From positions 62,001 to 126,000 of the forward strand of contig NZ_JAOCQD020000004.1 of NCBI RefSeq assembly GCF_025290835.2: a stretch of DNA of 64,000 nucleotides, read 5' to 3'. The number at the start of each line of letters is the position of its first letter. Positions within the stretch are counted from its first letter, which is position 1. Both the position numbers and the translations under genes were made by a program. The notes under the pieces were generated by a model. That model did no database searches, was not told the DNA's origin, and worked only from the letters and a program-made list of their open reading frames with translations. This document shows positions 16,805 through 25,739 of this stretch, piece after piece. This DNA is from Aquabacterium sp. OR-4 (GTDB lineage: Bacteria > Pseudomonadota > Gammaproteobacteria > Burkholderiales > Burkholderiaceae_C).

Positions 16805-18106
16805 TCAGGCCGCGGGCGATCCGTCGCGGCCCCTGGCACCGCGCAGGCGCCGGTAGATGAGGCCCCGCGAGACACCAAGCCGCGCCGCCGCCTCCGACAC
16901 ATTGCCACCGCAGGCCTGCAGCGTCTGCTGGATCAGGTGCAGATCGGATTCACGCAGCCGCTGGGGAGAGGCCGGCGTGGCCGTCGCCGCTGTGGGTGCG
17001 GGTGCGGATACGGGTGCGGACGGCGCTTCGGTCGCAGCCACCGCCGGCGCGGGCTCGGCGGGCGGCGCGGCATGCCAGGCCGGAGGGGCCACCGGGAAGG
17101 GAAATGGCGCCACCGCCACCATGCCGCGGCGGCCGTCGGGTGCACGCATCTCGGCCCGTGCCCACACCTGCAGGCCGTTTGGCAGGGTCAGTGGCGCGGC
17201 GCCGGTCAAGGGCAGCGCAGCCAGTTGCTGCCAGGCGAAGGCGGGCGCGGGCTCGGCGGGCTCTCGCCGCGCTGGCGCTGTGCCTGGTCCGCCTGGTCCG
17301 CCCGGCGAGGACGGCCCGCCGGCCCCGAGCAGGCTCTTGGCGACCCCGTTCTCCCAGGCCAGGCGGCCCCCTTGGTTCACCCCGATCAGGCCCACCATCG
17401 CCGAGTCCAGCAGTTCGGGTGCCACCTGAATGCGGATGACCAGGTGCTCGGTCGACTGCGCCAGCAGCAGGCGGCTTTCGATGGCACCGGCATACAGGCC
17501 GACCACGGCCGCAGCATCGAATGCGAACGGGATGCGCTCGCTGGACAGGTCGAGCACACCCGCCAGCCGGCCGTGGATGTCGCGGATCGGCGCGGCGGCG
17601 CAATGCATCTCCTGCACGCTGTCGAAGAAGTGCTCTCCGCCGAGCACACACACGGCCTTGCCGATGCGTGCCGCGACACCGGGCGCCGTGGTGCCTACGG
17701 CATCCTCCGACAGGTTCACGCCCAGGCGTGTGGCGACAGGCATGAGTTCCTCGTGCGAGCGGCCCACGCAGGAAGCGCCAATCAGCACACCCGAGGCATC
17801 GGTCAGCATGGCCGCGCAACTGGTGGCCGACAGCACGGTCTCCAGCCGTGGCAACTCGTCCATCCAGGCCTGCCGCAGATGGCGGTTCTTCATCAGCGCC
17901 AGCTGGGTGCGGCTGGCCGTCACCGGCTGGAACTCGGCGCGCTCACGCGGGCTGCCCAGCAGGCGCAGGCAGCGCGCCCAGGATTCGAACACCGCCTCGC
18001 CCACCACGCCGGTGGGTGCCTGGCCTTCCTCGAAGAAGCGCTGTCGCGCCTGCGCGATGCGGGCCGGCCGGGACTGGGGAAAGAGCGTGTGCGGCAGATG
18101 GTTCAT
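16805..18106 (-). CDS. GAF-Fis transcriptional regulator lacking the AAA+ domain
   Basis: 433 residues. The N-terminus resembles AcoR-type activators: ARIAQARQRFFEEGQ, FESWARCLRL, and a GAF domain (residues ~60-210) with GVNLSEDAVGTTAPGVAARI. The C-terminus is a Fis helix-turn-helix (NVSEAAARLGVSRGLIYRRL). Between them there is only a ~190-residue Pro/Ala/Gly-rich linker: no Walker A, no GAFTGA loop, no Walker B. It therefore cannot work as a normal sigma-54 activator and probably acts with sigma-70 or as a repressor. Same strand as the GMC/aldehyde dehydrogenase pair, 154 bp upstream of it. Start ATG 18106; no strong ribosome site. Confidence 0.85.
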   Translation of the reverse strand: MNHLPHTLFPQSRPARIAQARQRFFEEGQAPTGVVGEAVFESWARCLRLLGSPRERAEFQPVTASRTQLALMKNRHLRQAWMDELPRLETVLSATSCAAMLTDASGVLIGASCVGRSHEELMPVATRLGVNLSEDAVGTTAPGVAARIGKAVCVLGGEHFFDSVQEMHCAAAPIRDIHGRLAGVLDLSSERIPFAFDAAAVVGLYAGAIESRLLLAQSTEHLVIRIQVAPELLDSAMVGLIGVNQGGRLAWENGVAKSLLGAGGPSSPGGPGGPGTAPARREPAEPAPAFAWQQLAALPLTGAAPLTLPNGLQVWARAEMRAPDGRRGMVAVAPFPFPVAPPAWHAAPPAEPAPAVAATEAPSAPVSAPAPTAATATPASPQRLRESDLHLIQQTLQACGGNVSEAAARLGVSRGLIYRRLRGARGRDGSPAA

Positions 18107-18211
18107 GGCAACCCGAAACCGGCCGCGCCGCGCGCCCGCGCAAGGCTTCAGACCGGGGCACCATCCTGCCTGCTGCACCGCCCCGGCGCCAATGGCGCGG
18201 CGCGAATGTGG

Positions 18212-18232
18212 TGCATCACTGGCGGTGATGCA
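18212..18232. promoter_or_regulatory. LysR-type box ATCAC-N5-GTGAT before the GAF-Fis gene
   Basis: TGCATCAC and GTGATGCA flank TGGCG, an 8-bp perfect inverted repeat containing ATCAC-N5-GTGAT at 18215-18229. The same 15-bp pattern with the same spacer occurs at 19178-19192 in the nag control region. It lies ~109 bp upstream of the GAF-Fis ATG and just past the lysR stop; a 3' hairpin is the alternative reading. Confidence 0.6.
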
Positions 18233-18244
18233 GCGGGCGGCAGC

Positions 18245-19174
18245 TCACTCCGCAGGTGCGGTCTTATCCTCGCCGAACAGGTCGAACACGATGCCACGCA
18301 GCCACTGGTGCACCGGCGAGCGGTGCACCTTGGCATGCCAGAACACGTTGATCGCCACCTCGGGCAGATCGAGCGGATGCTTGCGGAACGTGAGCTCGAA
18401 GGGCTCGGCCAGGCTCTCGGCCAGCCGTTCGGTCACCGTGGCCAGCATGTCCGAGCGGCGCAGGATGTGGCCCACGCTGACGAAGTGCGGCACGGTCAGC
18501 CGCGTGCTGCGCTCGATGCCGGCGCGCTGGATCAGCTCGTCGACCCGGCCGTGGCCGGTGCCGGCCGACACGATCACCAGGTGCTCGGCGGCCTTGAAGT
18601 CGGTCAGCGTCAGGCGCTTGCGGTCCAGCGCATGGCCCTTGCGGAACAGGCACACATAGCGCTGGCGGAACAGCCGGCGCTGGAAGAAGCCGGCCTTCAG
18701 CTGCGGCAGCGGGCCGATGGCCAGATCGACCTTGCCGGCCTCCATGTCGTCGCGCAGCGTGGTGGCCGTGGTGCGCACCGTGGCCAGCGAAAGGCCGGGC
18801 GCCTCCTGGCGCAGGCGCTCCACCAGGGCGGGCAGGAACACGATTTCGCCGATGTCGGTCATGCCGATGGTGATCGTGCGCTTGACGCTGGACGGCAGGA
18901 AGCGGGTGTGCTGGTTCAGCCCGCTGTGGATCATGCCCAGCGCATAGCCGATGGGCTCGGCCAGCTGCTCGGCAAAGGGCGTGGGCATCATGCCGGCGGG
19001 GGTGCGCACGAACAGGTCGTCGCCGAACTGGCGGCGCAGCTTGGCCAGGGTGTTGCTGACCGCCGGTTGCGTCAGCCCCAGGTTCTCGGCCACCTTCGAG
19101 ACGCGCCGCTCGACCATCAGCTGCTGGAACAGCACCAGCTGGTTCAGGTCGATGTCGGTCAGTTCCACGGCCAC
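18245..19174 (-). CDS. nagR: LysR-family regulator, NagR/NahR-like
   Basis: 309 residues: winged helix at the N-terminus (RVSKVAENLGLTQPAVSNTL) and a periplasmic-binding-like effector domain. Co-linear with NahR of naphthalene plasmids, sharing TITIGMTDIGEI, GFFQRRL, SAGTGHGRVD, VPHFVSVGHIL and a C-terminal AINVFWHAK. NahR/NagR respond to salicylate and activate the salicylate genes. It is transcribed divergently from the salicylate 5-hydroxylase/gentisate operon across 92 bp, the standard arrangement. Confidence 0.92.
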   Translation of the reverse strand: MAVELTDIDLNQLVLFQQLMVERRVSKVAENLGLTQPAVSNTLAKLRRQFGDDLFVRTPAGMMPTPFAEQLAEPIGYALGMIHSGLNQHTRFLPSSVKRTITIGMTDIGEIVFLPALVERLRQEAPGLSLATVRTTATTLRDDMEAGKVDLAIGPLPQLKAGFFQRRLFRQRYVCLFRKGHALDRKRLTLTDFKAAEHLVIVSAGTGHGRVDELIQRAGIERSTRLTVPHFVSVGHILRRSDMLATVTERLAESLAEPFELTFRKHPLDLPEVAINVFWHAKVHRSPVHQWLRGIVFDLFGEDKTAPAE

Positions 19175-19177
19175 CTC

Positions 19178-19199
19178 ATCACGCGCAGTGATACATCAC
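19178..19199. promoter_or_regulatory. LysR box in the nagR/nag intergenic region
   Basis: Three half-sites: ATCAC (19178-19182), GTGAT (19188-19192), ATCAC (19195-19199). The first two form ATCAC-N5-GTGAT, a T-N11-A LysR box; the last two form a tight palindrome. The site starts 3 bp from the nagR start and is 68 bp before nagAa, so one dimer arrangement could both activate nag and repress nagR. Confidence 0.72.
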
Positions 19200-19266
19200 A
19201 TTCATGCGATTCTATTTGCCGAATGCGCGGATGGGGGAATGATGCCGCCGGCGATCAGACACCGAC

Positions 19267-20253
19267 ATGGACATCCTCGTACAACCCCTCAACCGCGTCA
19301 TCCAGGCCGAGCCCGGCGCCAATCTGCTTGAAGCTCTTTTGGCGGCCCAGGTGCCGATGTCCTACTCGTGCATGTCAGGCCGCTGCGGCACCTGCCGCTG
19401 CCGCGTGGTCGATGGCGACGTGCTGGCCGGCGGCGGCATCGATCAGCGGCCGCTGGATGTGCAGGACAGCGAGGTGCTGGCCTGCCAGACCTATGTGACC
19501 GAACCCTGCACCATCCGCATCCCGGAGCCCGACGAGGTGGTGGTGCATCCGGCACGGATCGTCAAGGCCAGCGTCGCGGCCATCGAGGACCTGACGCATG
19601 ACATCAAGCGCGTGCTGCTCAAGCCCGCCAAGCCGATCGAGTTCTCGCCCGGCCAGTACGTGCAGCTGCAGTTCGGCCCCGATCTGAGCCGGCCCTATTC
19701 GATGGCCGGCCTGACGACCGACGGGCAGTTCGAGTTCCATGTCCGACTGGTGCCCGGTGGCCGCGTGACGGGCTACATCGCGGACCAGTTGAAGGTGGGC
19801 GACGCGGTCAAGGTCAGCGGGCCGCTGGGATCGGCCTACCTGCGGCGCAAGCATGCCGGCCCCATCCTGTGCGTGGCTGGTGGCACGGGGCTGGCACCCA
19901 TCCTGTCCATCCTGCGCGGCATCGCAGCCGAAGGGCTGGCCAGCGACATCCACCTGTACTTCGGCGTACGTTCGCCACGCGACATCTACGGCTCAGACTG
20001 GCTTGCGGCGCTGCAGACAGCCAATCCGCGGCTCAACGTGCACGTGGTGGTCGCCTCGGGCGGTGACCCCGGCCAGCATCGCTGCGGTTTGGTCACCCAA
20101 GCCATCGAGGAAGACCACCCCGACCTGACGGGCTGGCGCGCCTACCTGTGCGGCTCGCCACCGATGGTGGAGGCCGCCACCCAACTGGCCCGGCAGCGCG
20201 GCATCGCGCCCGACCACATCTACGCCGACGCGTTCTACAGCCAAGGCAACTGA
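19267..20253 (+). CDS. nagAa: Ferredoxin reductase of salicylate 5-hydroxylase
   Basis: 328 residues. N-terminal plant-type [2Fe-2S] domain with C35, C40, C43 and C73 (SCMSGRCGTCRC), then an FAD-binding barrel (RPYSMAG) and an NAD domain (CVAGGTGLAPILS). It takes electrons from NADH and passes them to the Rieske ferredoxin NagAb. It is the first gene of the operon, next to nagR, as in Ralstonia U2, where the same reductase serves naphthalene dioxygenase and salicylate 5-hydroxylase. No naphthalene dioxygenase genes are present here. Confidence 0.94.
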   Translation: MDILVQPLNRVIQAEPGANLLEALLAAQVPMSYSCMSGRCGTCRCRVVDGDVLAGGGIDQRPLDVQDSEVLACQTYVTEPCTIRIPEPDEVVVHPARIVKASVAAIEDLTHDIKRVLLKPAKPIEFSPGQYVQLQFGPDLSRPYSMAGLTTDGQFEFHVRLVPGGRVTGYIADQLKVGDAVKVSGPLGSAYLRRKHAGPILCVAGGTGLAPILSILRGIAAEGLASDIHLYFGVRSPRDIYGSDWLAALQTANPRLNVHVVVASGGDPGQHRCGLVTQAIEEDHPDLTGWRAYLCGSPPMVEAATQLARQRGIAPDHIYADAFYSQGN

Positions 20254-20263
20254 GGAAACCGCC

Positions 20264-21313
20264 ATGACCCCCCGTCCCCTGTCCGACCAGGAGCGCGCCG
20301 CCCGTGCGGAGTTCTACAGCCGCATCGGCGCCAATGACATGACACCGCTGTGGGAGGTGCTGGGCGCGCTGGTGCCGCCCACCCCGCGGCCGGTGGCCCA
20401 GGCGGCGCTGTGGCGCTACCAGGACGTGCGCGAGCGCGTGATGGAGGCCGGCCGTCTGATCTCGGCCGAAGAGGCCGAGCGGCGCGTGCTGATCCTCGAG
20501 AACCCCGCGCTGCGCGGTCAGTCGTGCATCACCAACTCGCTGTATGCGGGCTTGCAGCTGATCCTGCCGGGCGAGGTGGCCCCGGCCCACCGCCATACCC
20601 AGTCGGCGCTGCGCCTGGTGCTGGACGGCGAGGGCGCCTACACCGCCGTCGATGGCGAGCGCACCACGATGCGCCGCGGCGATTTCATCATCACGCCGGC
20701 CTGGACCTGGCATGACCACGGCAACCTGGGTGACCAGCCCGTGGTGTGGCTGGACGGCCTGGACATCCCCATCGTTCGCTTCCTGGATGCCGGCTTTGCC
20801 GAGCGGGCCTCCGAATCCAGCCAGCAGCCACTGCGCCCCGAGGGCGACTCTCTCCACCGCTACGGCGCCAACATGGTCCCGGTCGACTTCGATCCCCGGC
20901 CGGCCGACCCGACGCGTGTGTTCGTGTACCCGTTTGAGCGGGCGCGCGAGGCGCTGCGCGGCCTGCAGGCCGCGGGCCAGCCCGATCCGCACCTTGCCCA
21001 CAAGCTGCGCTATGTGAATCCGGCCACCGGCGCATCGCCCATGCCGACCATCGGCGCGTATGCCCAGCTGCTGCCGGCCGGATTCGAGACCCGCGGCTAC
21101 CGCTGTACCGACGGCACCGTGCATGTGTGCCTGCAGGGCAGCGCCGAGCTCCAGGTGGGCGAGCGCGTGTGGCGCGTGAGCGAGAACGACGTGGTCGTGG
21201 TGCCGTCCTGGCAGACGCTGTCGATGCGCGCCGACCAGGAGTCCATCTTCTTCAGCTTCTCGGACCGGCCCGTGCAGAAGATGCTGGGCTTGTGGCGCGA
21301 AGAACGTCTCTGA
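20264..21313 (+). CDS. nagI: Gentisate 1,2-dioxygenase
   Basis: 349 residues, bicupin. The N-terminal cupin carries the Fe(II) ligands in APAHRHTQSALRLVLDGEGA and the distal His in WTWHDHGN; the C-terminal cupin begins near ETRGYRCTDGTVHVCLQGSA. It opens the gentisate ring between C1 and C2 to give maleylpyruvate. It lies 10 bp after nagAa. A second homologue is at 59807-60940. Confidence 0.94.
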   Translation: MTPRPLSDQERAARAEFYSRIGANDMTPLWEVLGALVPPTPRPVAQAALWRYQDVRERVMEAGRLISAEEAERRVLILENPALRGQSCITNSLYAGLQLILPGEVAPAHRHTQSALRLVLDGEGAYTAVDGERTTMRRGDFIITPAWTWHDHGNLGDQPVVWLDGLDIPIVRFLDAGFAERASESSQQPLRPEGDSLHRYGANMVPVDFDPRPADPTRVFVYPFERAREALRGLQAAGQPDPHLAHKLRYVNPATGASPMPTIGAYAQLLPAGFETRGYRCTDGTVHVCLQGSAELQVGERVWRVSENDVVVVPSWQTLSMRADQESIFFSFSDRPVQKMLGLWREERL

Positions 21314-21380
21314 CAGCGCCCGCCACGGCGCCATGCCGTGCGCACCGAATGACCGACACATCCACATCCAGGAGACCCGC

Positions 21381-22640
21381 ATGAGCGAGACATCGACTGT
21401 CTTCCCCGACCGGCCCCAATGGGAATCGGACGGCACCCACCGCATCCCGTTCGCGGCCTACACCGACGAACAGGTCTACCAGCGCGAGCTGGAGCGCTTC
21501 TTCTACAAGGGCCACTGGTGCTACGTGGGCCTGGAGGCCGAGGTGCCGAACACCGGCGACTTCAAGCGCACCGTCGTGGGCGAGCGCTCGGTGGTGATGG
21601 TGCGTGACGCCGACGGCCAAATCAATGTGGTGGAGAACGTGTGCGCGCATCGCGGCATGCGCTTTTGCCGCGAGCGCCATGGCAACCGCAAGGACCTGGT
21701 CTGCCCCTACCACCAGTGGAGCTACACGCTCAAGGGCGACCTGCAGGGCGTGCCGTTCCGCCGCGGCGTCAAGCAGGATGGCCAGGTGCACGGCGGCATG
21801 CCGTCGGACTTCCGCACCGAAGACCATGGCCTGACCAAGCTGAAGGTGGCCGTGCGCGGGGGGGTGGTCTTCGCGTCGTTCGACCACGACGTGGTGCCCT
21901 TCGAAGAATTCCTGGGACCCACCATCCTGGGCTACTTCGACCGGCTGTTCAACGGCCGCAAGCTCAAGGTGCTGGGCTACAACCGCCAGCGCATCCCGGG
22001 CAACTGGAAGCTGATGCAGGAGAACATCAAGGACCCGTACCACCCCGGCCTGCTGCACACCTGGTTCGTGACCTTCGGCCTCTGGCGCGCCGACAACAAG
22101 AGCCAGCTGCGCATGGACGACAAGCACCGCCACGCGGCCATGATCAGCACCCGTGGCCAGGGCGGCAAGTCCGACCAGGTGACCAGTGTTTCCTCGTTCA
22201 AGGAAAGCATGAAGCTCAACGACCCGAGCTTCCTGGACATCGTGCCCGAAGCGTGGTGGGGCGGACCGACCGCCGTGATGACCACCATCTTCCCAAGCGT
22301 GATCCTGCAGCAGCAGGTCAACAGCGTGTCCACCCGCCACATCCAGCCCAACGGCAACGGCAGCTTCGACTTCGTCTGGACGCACTTCGGGTTCGAGGAC
22401 GACTCCGAGGAAATGACGCAGCGCCGGCTGCGCCAGGCCAACCTGTTCGGGCCTGCGGGCTTCGTGTCCGCGGACGACGGTGAGGTGATCGAGTTCTCGC
22501 AGGAAGGCTTCGAGAGCAAGCCCTTCCACCGCGCGGTGGCGGAACTGGGTGGCAAGGGTGTCGAGGACACCGAGCACATGGTGACCGAGACCTTGATCCG
22601 CGGCATGTACCGCTACTGGCGCGACGTGATGGAAGCCTGA
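21381..22640 (+). CDS. nagG: Salicylate 5-hydroxylase, large oxygenase subunit
   Basis: 419 residues, Rieske non-heme iron oxygenase alpha subunit. Rieske ligands: C88-x-H90 (NVCAHRGMRF) and C108-x2-H111 (VCPYHQWSY). The mononuclear iron site is in NIKDPYHPGLLH with the bridging Asp. With NagH, NagAa and NagAb it converts salicylate to gentisate. ATG 21381 is preceded by AGGAG at the right distance; an ATG at 21333 is in frame but has no ribosome site. Confidence 0.94.
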   Translation: MSETSTVFPDRPQWESDGTHRIPFAAYTDEQVYQRELERFFYKGHWCYVGLEAEVPNTGDFKRTVVGERSVVMVRDADGQINVVENVCAHRGMRFCRERHGNRKDLVCPYHQWSYTLKGDLQGVPFRRGVKQDGQVHGGMPSDFRTEDHGLTKLKVAVRGGVVFASFDHDVVPFEEFLGPTILGYFDRLFNGRKLKVLGYNRQRIPGNWKLMQENIKDPYHPGLLHTWFVTFGLWRADNKSQLRMDDKHRHAAMISTRGQGGKSDQVTSVSSFKESMKLNDPSFLDIVPEAWWGGPTAVMTTIFPSVILQQQVNSVSTRHIQPNGNGSFDFVWTHFGFEDDSEEMTQRRLRQANLFGPAGFVSADDGEVIEFSQEGFESKPFHRAVAELGGKGVEDTEHMVTETLIRGMYRYWRDVMEA

Positions 22641-22643
22641 GCC

Positions 22644-23141
22644 ATGCTGGAGCAAGCCATGAACACCGAACTGTCCTTCCAAGACTGGCTGGCGCTGAAC
22701 CAGCTGTATGCGGACTACGCCGCCGCCGTCGACTCGGGCCAATGGAGCCTGTGGCCCGAGTTCTTCACCGATGACTGCGTCTACCGCCTGCAGCCACGCG
22801 AGAACTTCGAGCGCGGCTTCCCGCTGGCCACGCTGGCCTTCACCAGCAAGGGCATGCTGAAAGACCGCGTCTACGGCATCACCGAGACCATCTTCCACGA
22901 CCCCTACTACCAGCGCCATGTGGTGGGCACGCCGGTGATCCGTCGCGTGGCCGACGGACGCATCGAGAGCGAGGCCAACTACGCGGTGTTCCGCACCAAG
23001 CTGTCGCAGGAGTCCAGCGTGTTCAACGTGGGCCGGTACATCGACGTGGTGGTGCGCACGCCCCAGGGTCTGAAGTTCGCGTCGCGGCAGTGCATCTACG
23101 ACAGCGAAATGATCCCCAACTCCATCATCTACCCGATCTGA
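22644..23141 (+). CDS. nagH: Salicylate 5-hydroxylase, small oxygenase subunit
   Basis: 165 residues, NTF2-like beta subunit of a ring-hydroxylating oxygenase. Conserved blocks include the [12 protein letters not shown] segment, [20 protein letters not shown] and the C-terminal [13 protein letters not shown]. It is structural and has no metal ligands. It starts 4 bp after nagG; ATG 22644 (GGAAG upstream) and ATG 22659 (GGAG upstream) are both possible, differing by 5 residues. Confidence 0.93.
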   Translation: MLEQAMNTELSFQDWLALNQLYADYAAAVDSGQWSLWPEFFTDDCVYRLQPRENFERGFPLATLAFTSKGMLKDRVYGITETIFHDPYYQRHVVGTPVIRRVADGRIESEANYAVFRTKLSQESSVFNVGRYIDVVVRTPQGLKFASRQCIYDSEMIPNSIIYPI

Positions 23142-23148
23142 GGCCCCC

Positions 23149-23466
23149 ATGAGCCAAGCCGAATGGACCGATGTGCTCGCTGCCGCCGACCTGCCCACCG
23201 ATGACGTGATCGGCCTGGATGTCGCGGGGCGGGACATCGCCCTCTACACCGTGGGCGACGCGGTCTATGCCACCGACAACCTGTGCTCGCACGGCAATGC
23301 CCGCTTGTGCGACGGCTTCCTGGACGGGCATGAGATCGAGTGCCCGCTGCACCAGGGCAAGTTCGACGTGCGCACCGGCGCGCCCAGCTGCGCGCCGGTG
23401 ACCGAGCCGGTGACCAGTTACCCGGTGCGCATCGAAAACGGGCGCGTCTGGCTCGCCCTGGGCTGA
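23149..23466 (+). CDS. nagAb: Rieske ferredoxin of salicylate 5-hydroxylase
   Basis: 105 residues with the Rieske [2Fe-2S] motif C46-x-H48 and C65-x2-H68 ([11 protein letters not shown] and [10 protein letters not shown]). It carries electrons from NagAa to the NagGH oxygenase. It is 8 bp after nagH and closes the oxygenase part of the operon. Confidence 0.93.
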   Translation: MSQAEWTDVLAAADLPTDDVIGLDVAGRDIALYTVGDAVYATDNLCSHGNARLCDGFLDGHEIECPLHQGKFDVRTGAPSCAPVTEPVTSYPVRIENGRVWLALG

Positions 23467-23525
23467 TCGGCCCCCCGGGCCTGCGGCCCGTCTGAATCAA
23501 CGCCTCTTGGAGGGCCGGTCCACTG

Positions 23526-23549
23526 TCACGGCGCGTTGCGGCGCCGTGA
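23526..23549. other. Hairpin between nagAb and the transporter gene
   Basis: TCACGGCGC/GCGCCGTGA with a 6-nt loop lies 60 bp past nagAb; a second imperfect stem around GGCTTCG/CGAAGC follows at 23552-23576. Without T runs these may only attenuate or process the transcript between the oxygenase genes and the transporter. Confidence 0.5.
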
Positions 23550-23611
23550 GGGGTGGCTTCGTCCCGAAGCGCCACCGAGCGCGCTCATCCTGATCTCTGG
23601 AGACAGTCGCC

Positions 23612-24964
23612 ATGCGTCAAATCGACATGCAGCGAATGGTCGATGAAGCGAGATTCAACTCGTTTCACGCCCTGGTACTTTTGTGGTGCGCCCTGATCAT
23701 CGTCTTCGATGGCTACGACCTTGCCGTGGTCGGCGTGGCGCTGCCTTCCATCATGAAGGCCTACGGCGTTCAGCCCGCCAATGCCGGCTTCATGATCAGC
23801 TCCGCACTGTTCGGCATGATGTTCGGCGCGATCGCATTCGGAACGGTCGCTGATCGCATCGGGCGCCGCTGGACGATCGCTCTCTGCGTCGCGCTGTTCA
23901 GCATCTTCACCGCGGCCACCGGCCTGGCCACGACACCATGGGAATTCGCGGCTGTGCGCTTCGTGGCCGGGCTGGGCATCGGCGGCGTCATGCCCAACGT
24001 CGTGGCGCAGATGACCGAATACGCGCCCAAGCGGCTGCGCGCCACGCTGGTGACATTGATGTTCAGCGGCTACGCCGTGGGTGGCGTCATTGCAGCCCTG
24101 CTGGGCAAGGGCTTGATCGAGCAGTACGGCTGGTCGTCCGTCTTCTTTGCCGCTGGCTTTCCGGTGCTGCTGATCCCGATCATCCTCCGTGCCATGCCGG
24201 AGTCGATGGCCTTCTTGCTGGCACACCATCGCGAGGATGAACTCAAGGTCATCGCCGCACGCCTGGACCCGAGCTTCAAGCCCCAGCCGCAAGACCGGGT
24301 GCTGCTGCCGGCGGCGCAGAAGACCCAGCTGGCGCCGATCCGCATGCTGTTTCAGGACGGCCGCGGGTTCAGCACGGTCATGTTCTGGATCGCCTTCTTC
24401 ACCTGCCTGTTCATGGTGTACGCGCTGAGTTCCTGGCTCACCAAGCTGATGGCTGGTGCGGGCTACAGCCTGGGCTCCGCGCTCACCTTCGTGCTGGTGC
24501 TGAACCTGGGCGCCGTGCTGGGCGCGGTGGGCGGCGGCTGGCTGGCCGACCGTTTCAACATCAAGCGGGTGCTGGCGGCGATGTATGCGCTGGCCGCGGT
24601 GTCGATCACGCTGCTGGGCCTGCGCCTGCCCACCTGGGCGCTGTTCGTGCTCGTCGCGCTGGCGGGGGCGTCGACCATCGGCACCCAGATCGTGGCCAAC
24701 GCCTATGCCGGACAGTTCTATCCGATGGCCATCCGCGCCACCGGGCTGGGCTGGGCGCTGGGCATTGGCCGCAGCGGCGCCATCCTGGCGCCGATCCTGA
24801 TCGGTGTTCTGGTTGGCATGAACCTGCCGCGGGAGCAGAACTTCGTCGCCATCGCCTTTCCTGCCGTCATCGGCATGGCGGCGGTGCTGTTGATCGACCA
24901 CCGCCGCTCAGCTTCCCGACATCCGCATGTCATCGGGCTGGAGAGCGGCACGGTGTCCGCCTGA
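23612..24964 (+). CDS. MFS aromatic acid:H+ symporter (AAHS family)
   Basis: 450 residues, 12 predicted membrane helices. The AAHS hallmark FDGYDLAVVG is in helix 1, and the MFS A-motif GTVADRIGRRW is in the loop after helix 2 with a related GWLADRFNIKR in the second half. Family members take up 4-hydroxybenzoate, benzoate, gentisate or 3-hydroxybenzoate with protons. Inside a salicylate/gentisate operon the likely substrate is salicylate or gentisate. GGAG precedes the ATG. Confidence 0.9.
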   Translation: MRQIDMQRMVDEARFNSFHALVLLWCALIIVFDGYDLAVVGVALPSIMKAYGVQPANAGFMISSALFGMMFGAIAFGTVADRIGRRWTIALCVALFSIFTAATGLATTPWEFAAVRFVAGLGIGGVMPNVVAQMTEYAPKRLRATLVTLMFSGYAVGGVIAALLGKGLIEQYGWSSVFFAAGFPVLLIPIILRAMPESMAFLLAHHREDELKVIAARLDPSFKPQPQDRVLLPAAQKTQLAPIRMLFQDGRGFSTVMFWIAFFTCLFMVYALSSWLTKLMAGAGYSLGSALTFVLVLNLGAVLGAVGGGWLADRFNIKRVLAAMYALAAVSITLLGLRLPTWALFVLVALAGASTIGTQIVANAYAGQFYPMAIRATGLGWALGIGRSGAILAPILIGVLVGMNLPREQNFVAIAFPAVIGMAAVLLIDHRRSASRHPHVIGLESGTVSA

Positions 24965-25034
24965 TCCCGTTCCACGCTGTGCCCGTACAGGGCGCGAGCT
25001 CTGTCGTCCGTACCCATCACACCAACCCAGCGCC

Positions 25035-25739
25035 ATGACCACGACCTATCTGTTTCCTCCCGCCCCCGTCGCCTCCCTGCCGATCGAAGGCCGCTCCGAG
25101 CGCTTCCCGGTCAACCGCCTGTTCTTCGTCGGCCGAAACTACCACGCGCATGCGGTGGAGATGGGCAAGCCGGTGGACAAGAGCGTCGAGCGCCCGTTCT
25201 ATTTCACCAAGTCACCCAGCACCCTGGTGGAGTCGGGCGCCACCGCGGCCTACCCCAGCGAGACCAGCAACTTTCACCATGAGATGGAGCTGGTGGTGGC
25301 CATTGGCCAGCCGGGCTTTCGCGTGGCGGCCGAGCGGGCGCACGAACTGGTGTACGGCTACGCCTGCGGCCTGGACATGACCCGCCGCGACCTGCAGCTC
25401 GTGGCCCGCGACAAGGGCCGCCCGTGGGATCTGGGCAAGGACGTCGAGGGCTCGTCCGTCTGCGCGCCGATCAAACCCTTGCCCGGCGTGGTGCTGGACA
25501 AGGGCGCGCTGAGCATGAGCGTCAACGGCCAGGTGCGCCAAAAGTCGGACATCGACAAGCTGATCTGGAATATCCGCGAGCTCATCGCCGACCTGTCGCT
25601 GTTTTATCACCTGCAGCCCGGCGATCTGATCTACACCGGCACGCCAGAAGGCGTGGGTCCGGTGCTGCCGGGAGACGTGATCGAAGGATCGGTCGACGGC
25701 GTGGGCTCGGTCAAGCTGGTCGTCGGCCCGGCCGCTTGA
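25035..25739 (+). CDS. nagK: Fumarylpyruvate hydrolase
   Basis: 234 residues, fumarylacetoacetate hydrolase fold. Metal-site carboxylates lie in HHEMELVVAIG; other family blocks are FVGRNYHAHAVEMGKP, YACGLDMTRRDLQ and PGDLIYTGTPEGVGPV. It splits fumarylpyruvate into fumarate and pyruvate. The nagL start codon follows its stop directly. A paralogue of the same length is at 59064-59768. Confidence 0.93.
   Translation: MTTTYLFPPAPVASLPIEGRSERFPVNRLFFVGRNYHAHAVEMGKPVDKSVERPFYFTKSPSTLVESGATAAYPSETSNFHHEMELVVAIGQPGFRVAAERAHELVYGYACGLDMTRRDLQLVARDKGRPWDLGKDVEGSSVCAPIKPLPGVVLDKGALSMSVNGQVRQKSDIDKLIWNIRELIADLSLFYHLQPGDLIYTGTPEGVGPVLPGDVIEGSVDGVGSVKLVVGPAA

Noticed and set aside
19201..19266. A classical NahR site TTCA-N6-TGAT in the nag promoter
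   Set aside because: TTCA at 19202 is not followed by TGAT at six bases; the ATCAC-N5-GTGAT box is the better-supported LysR site.
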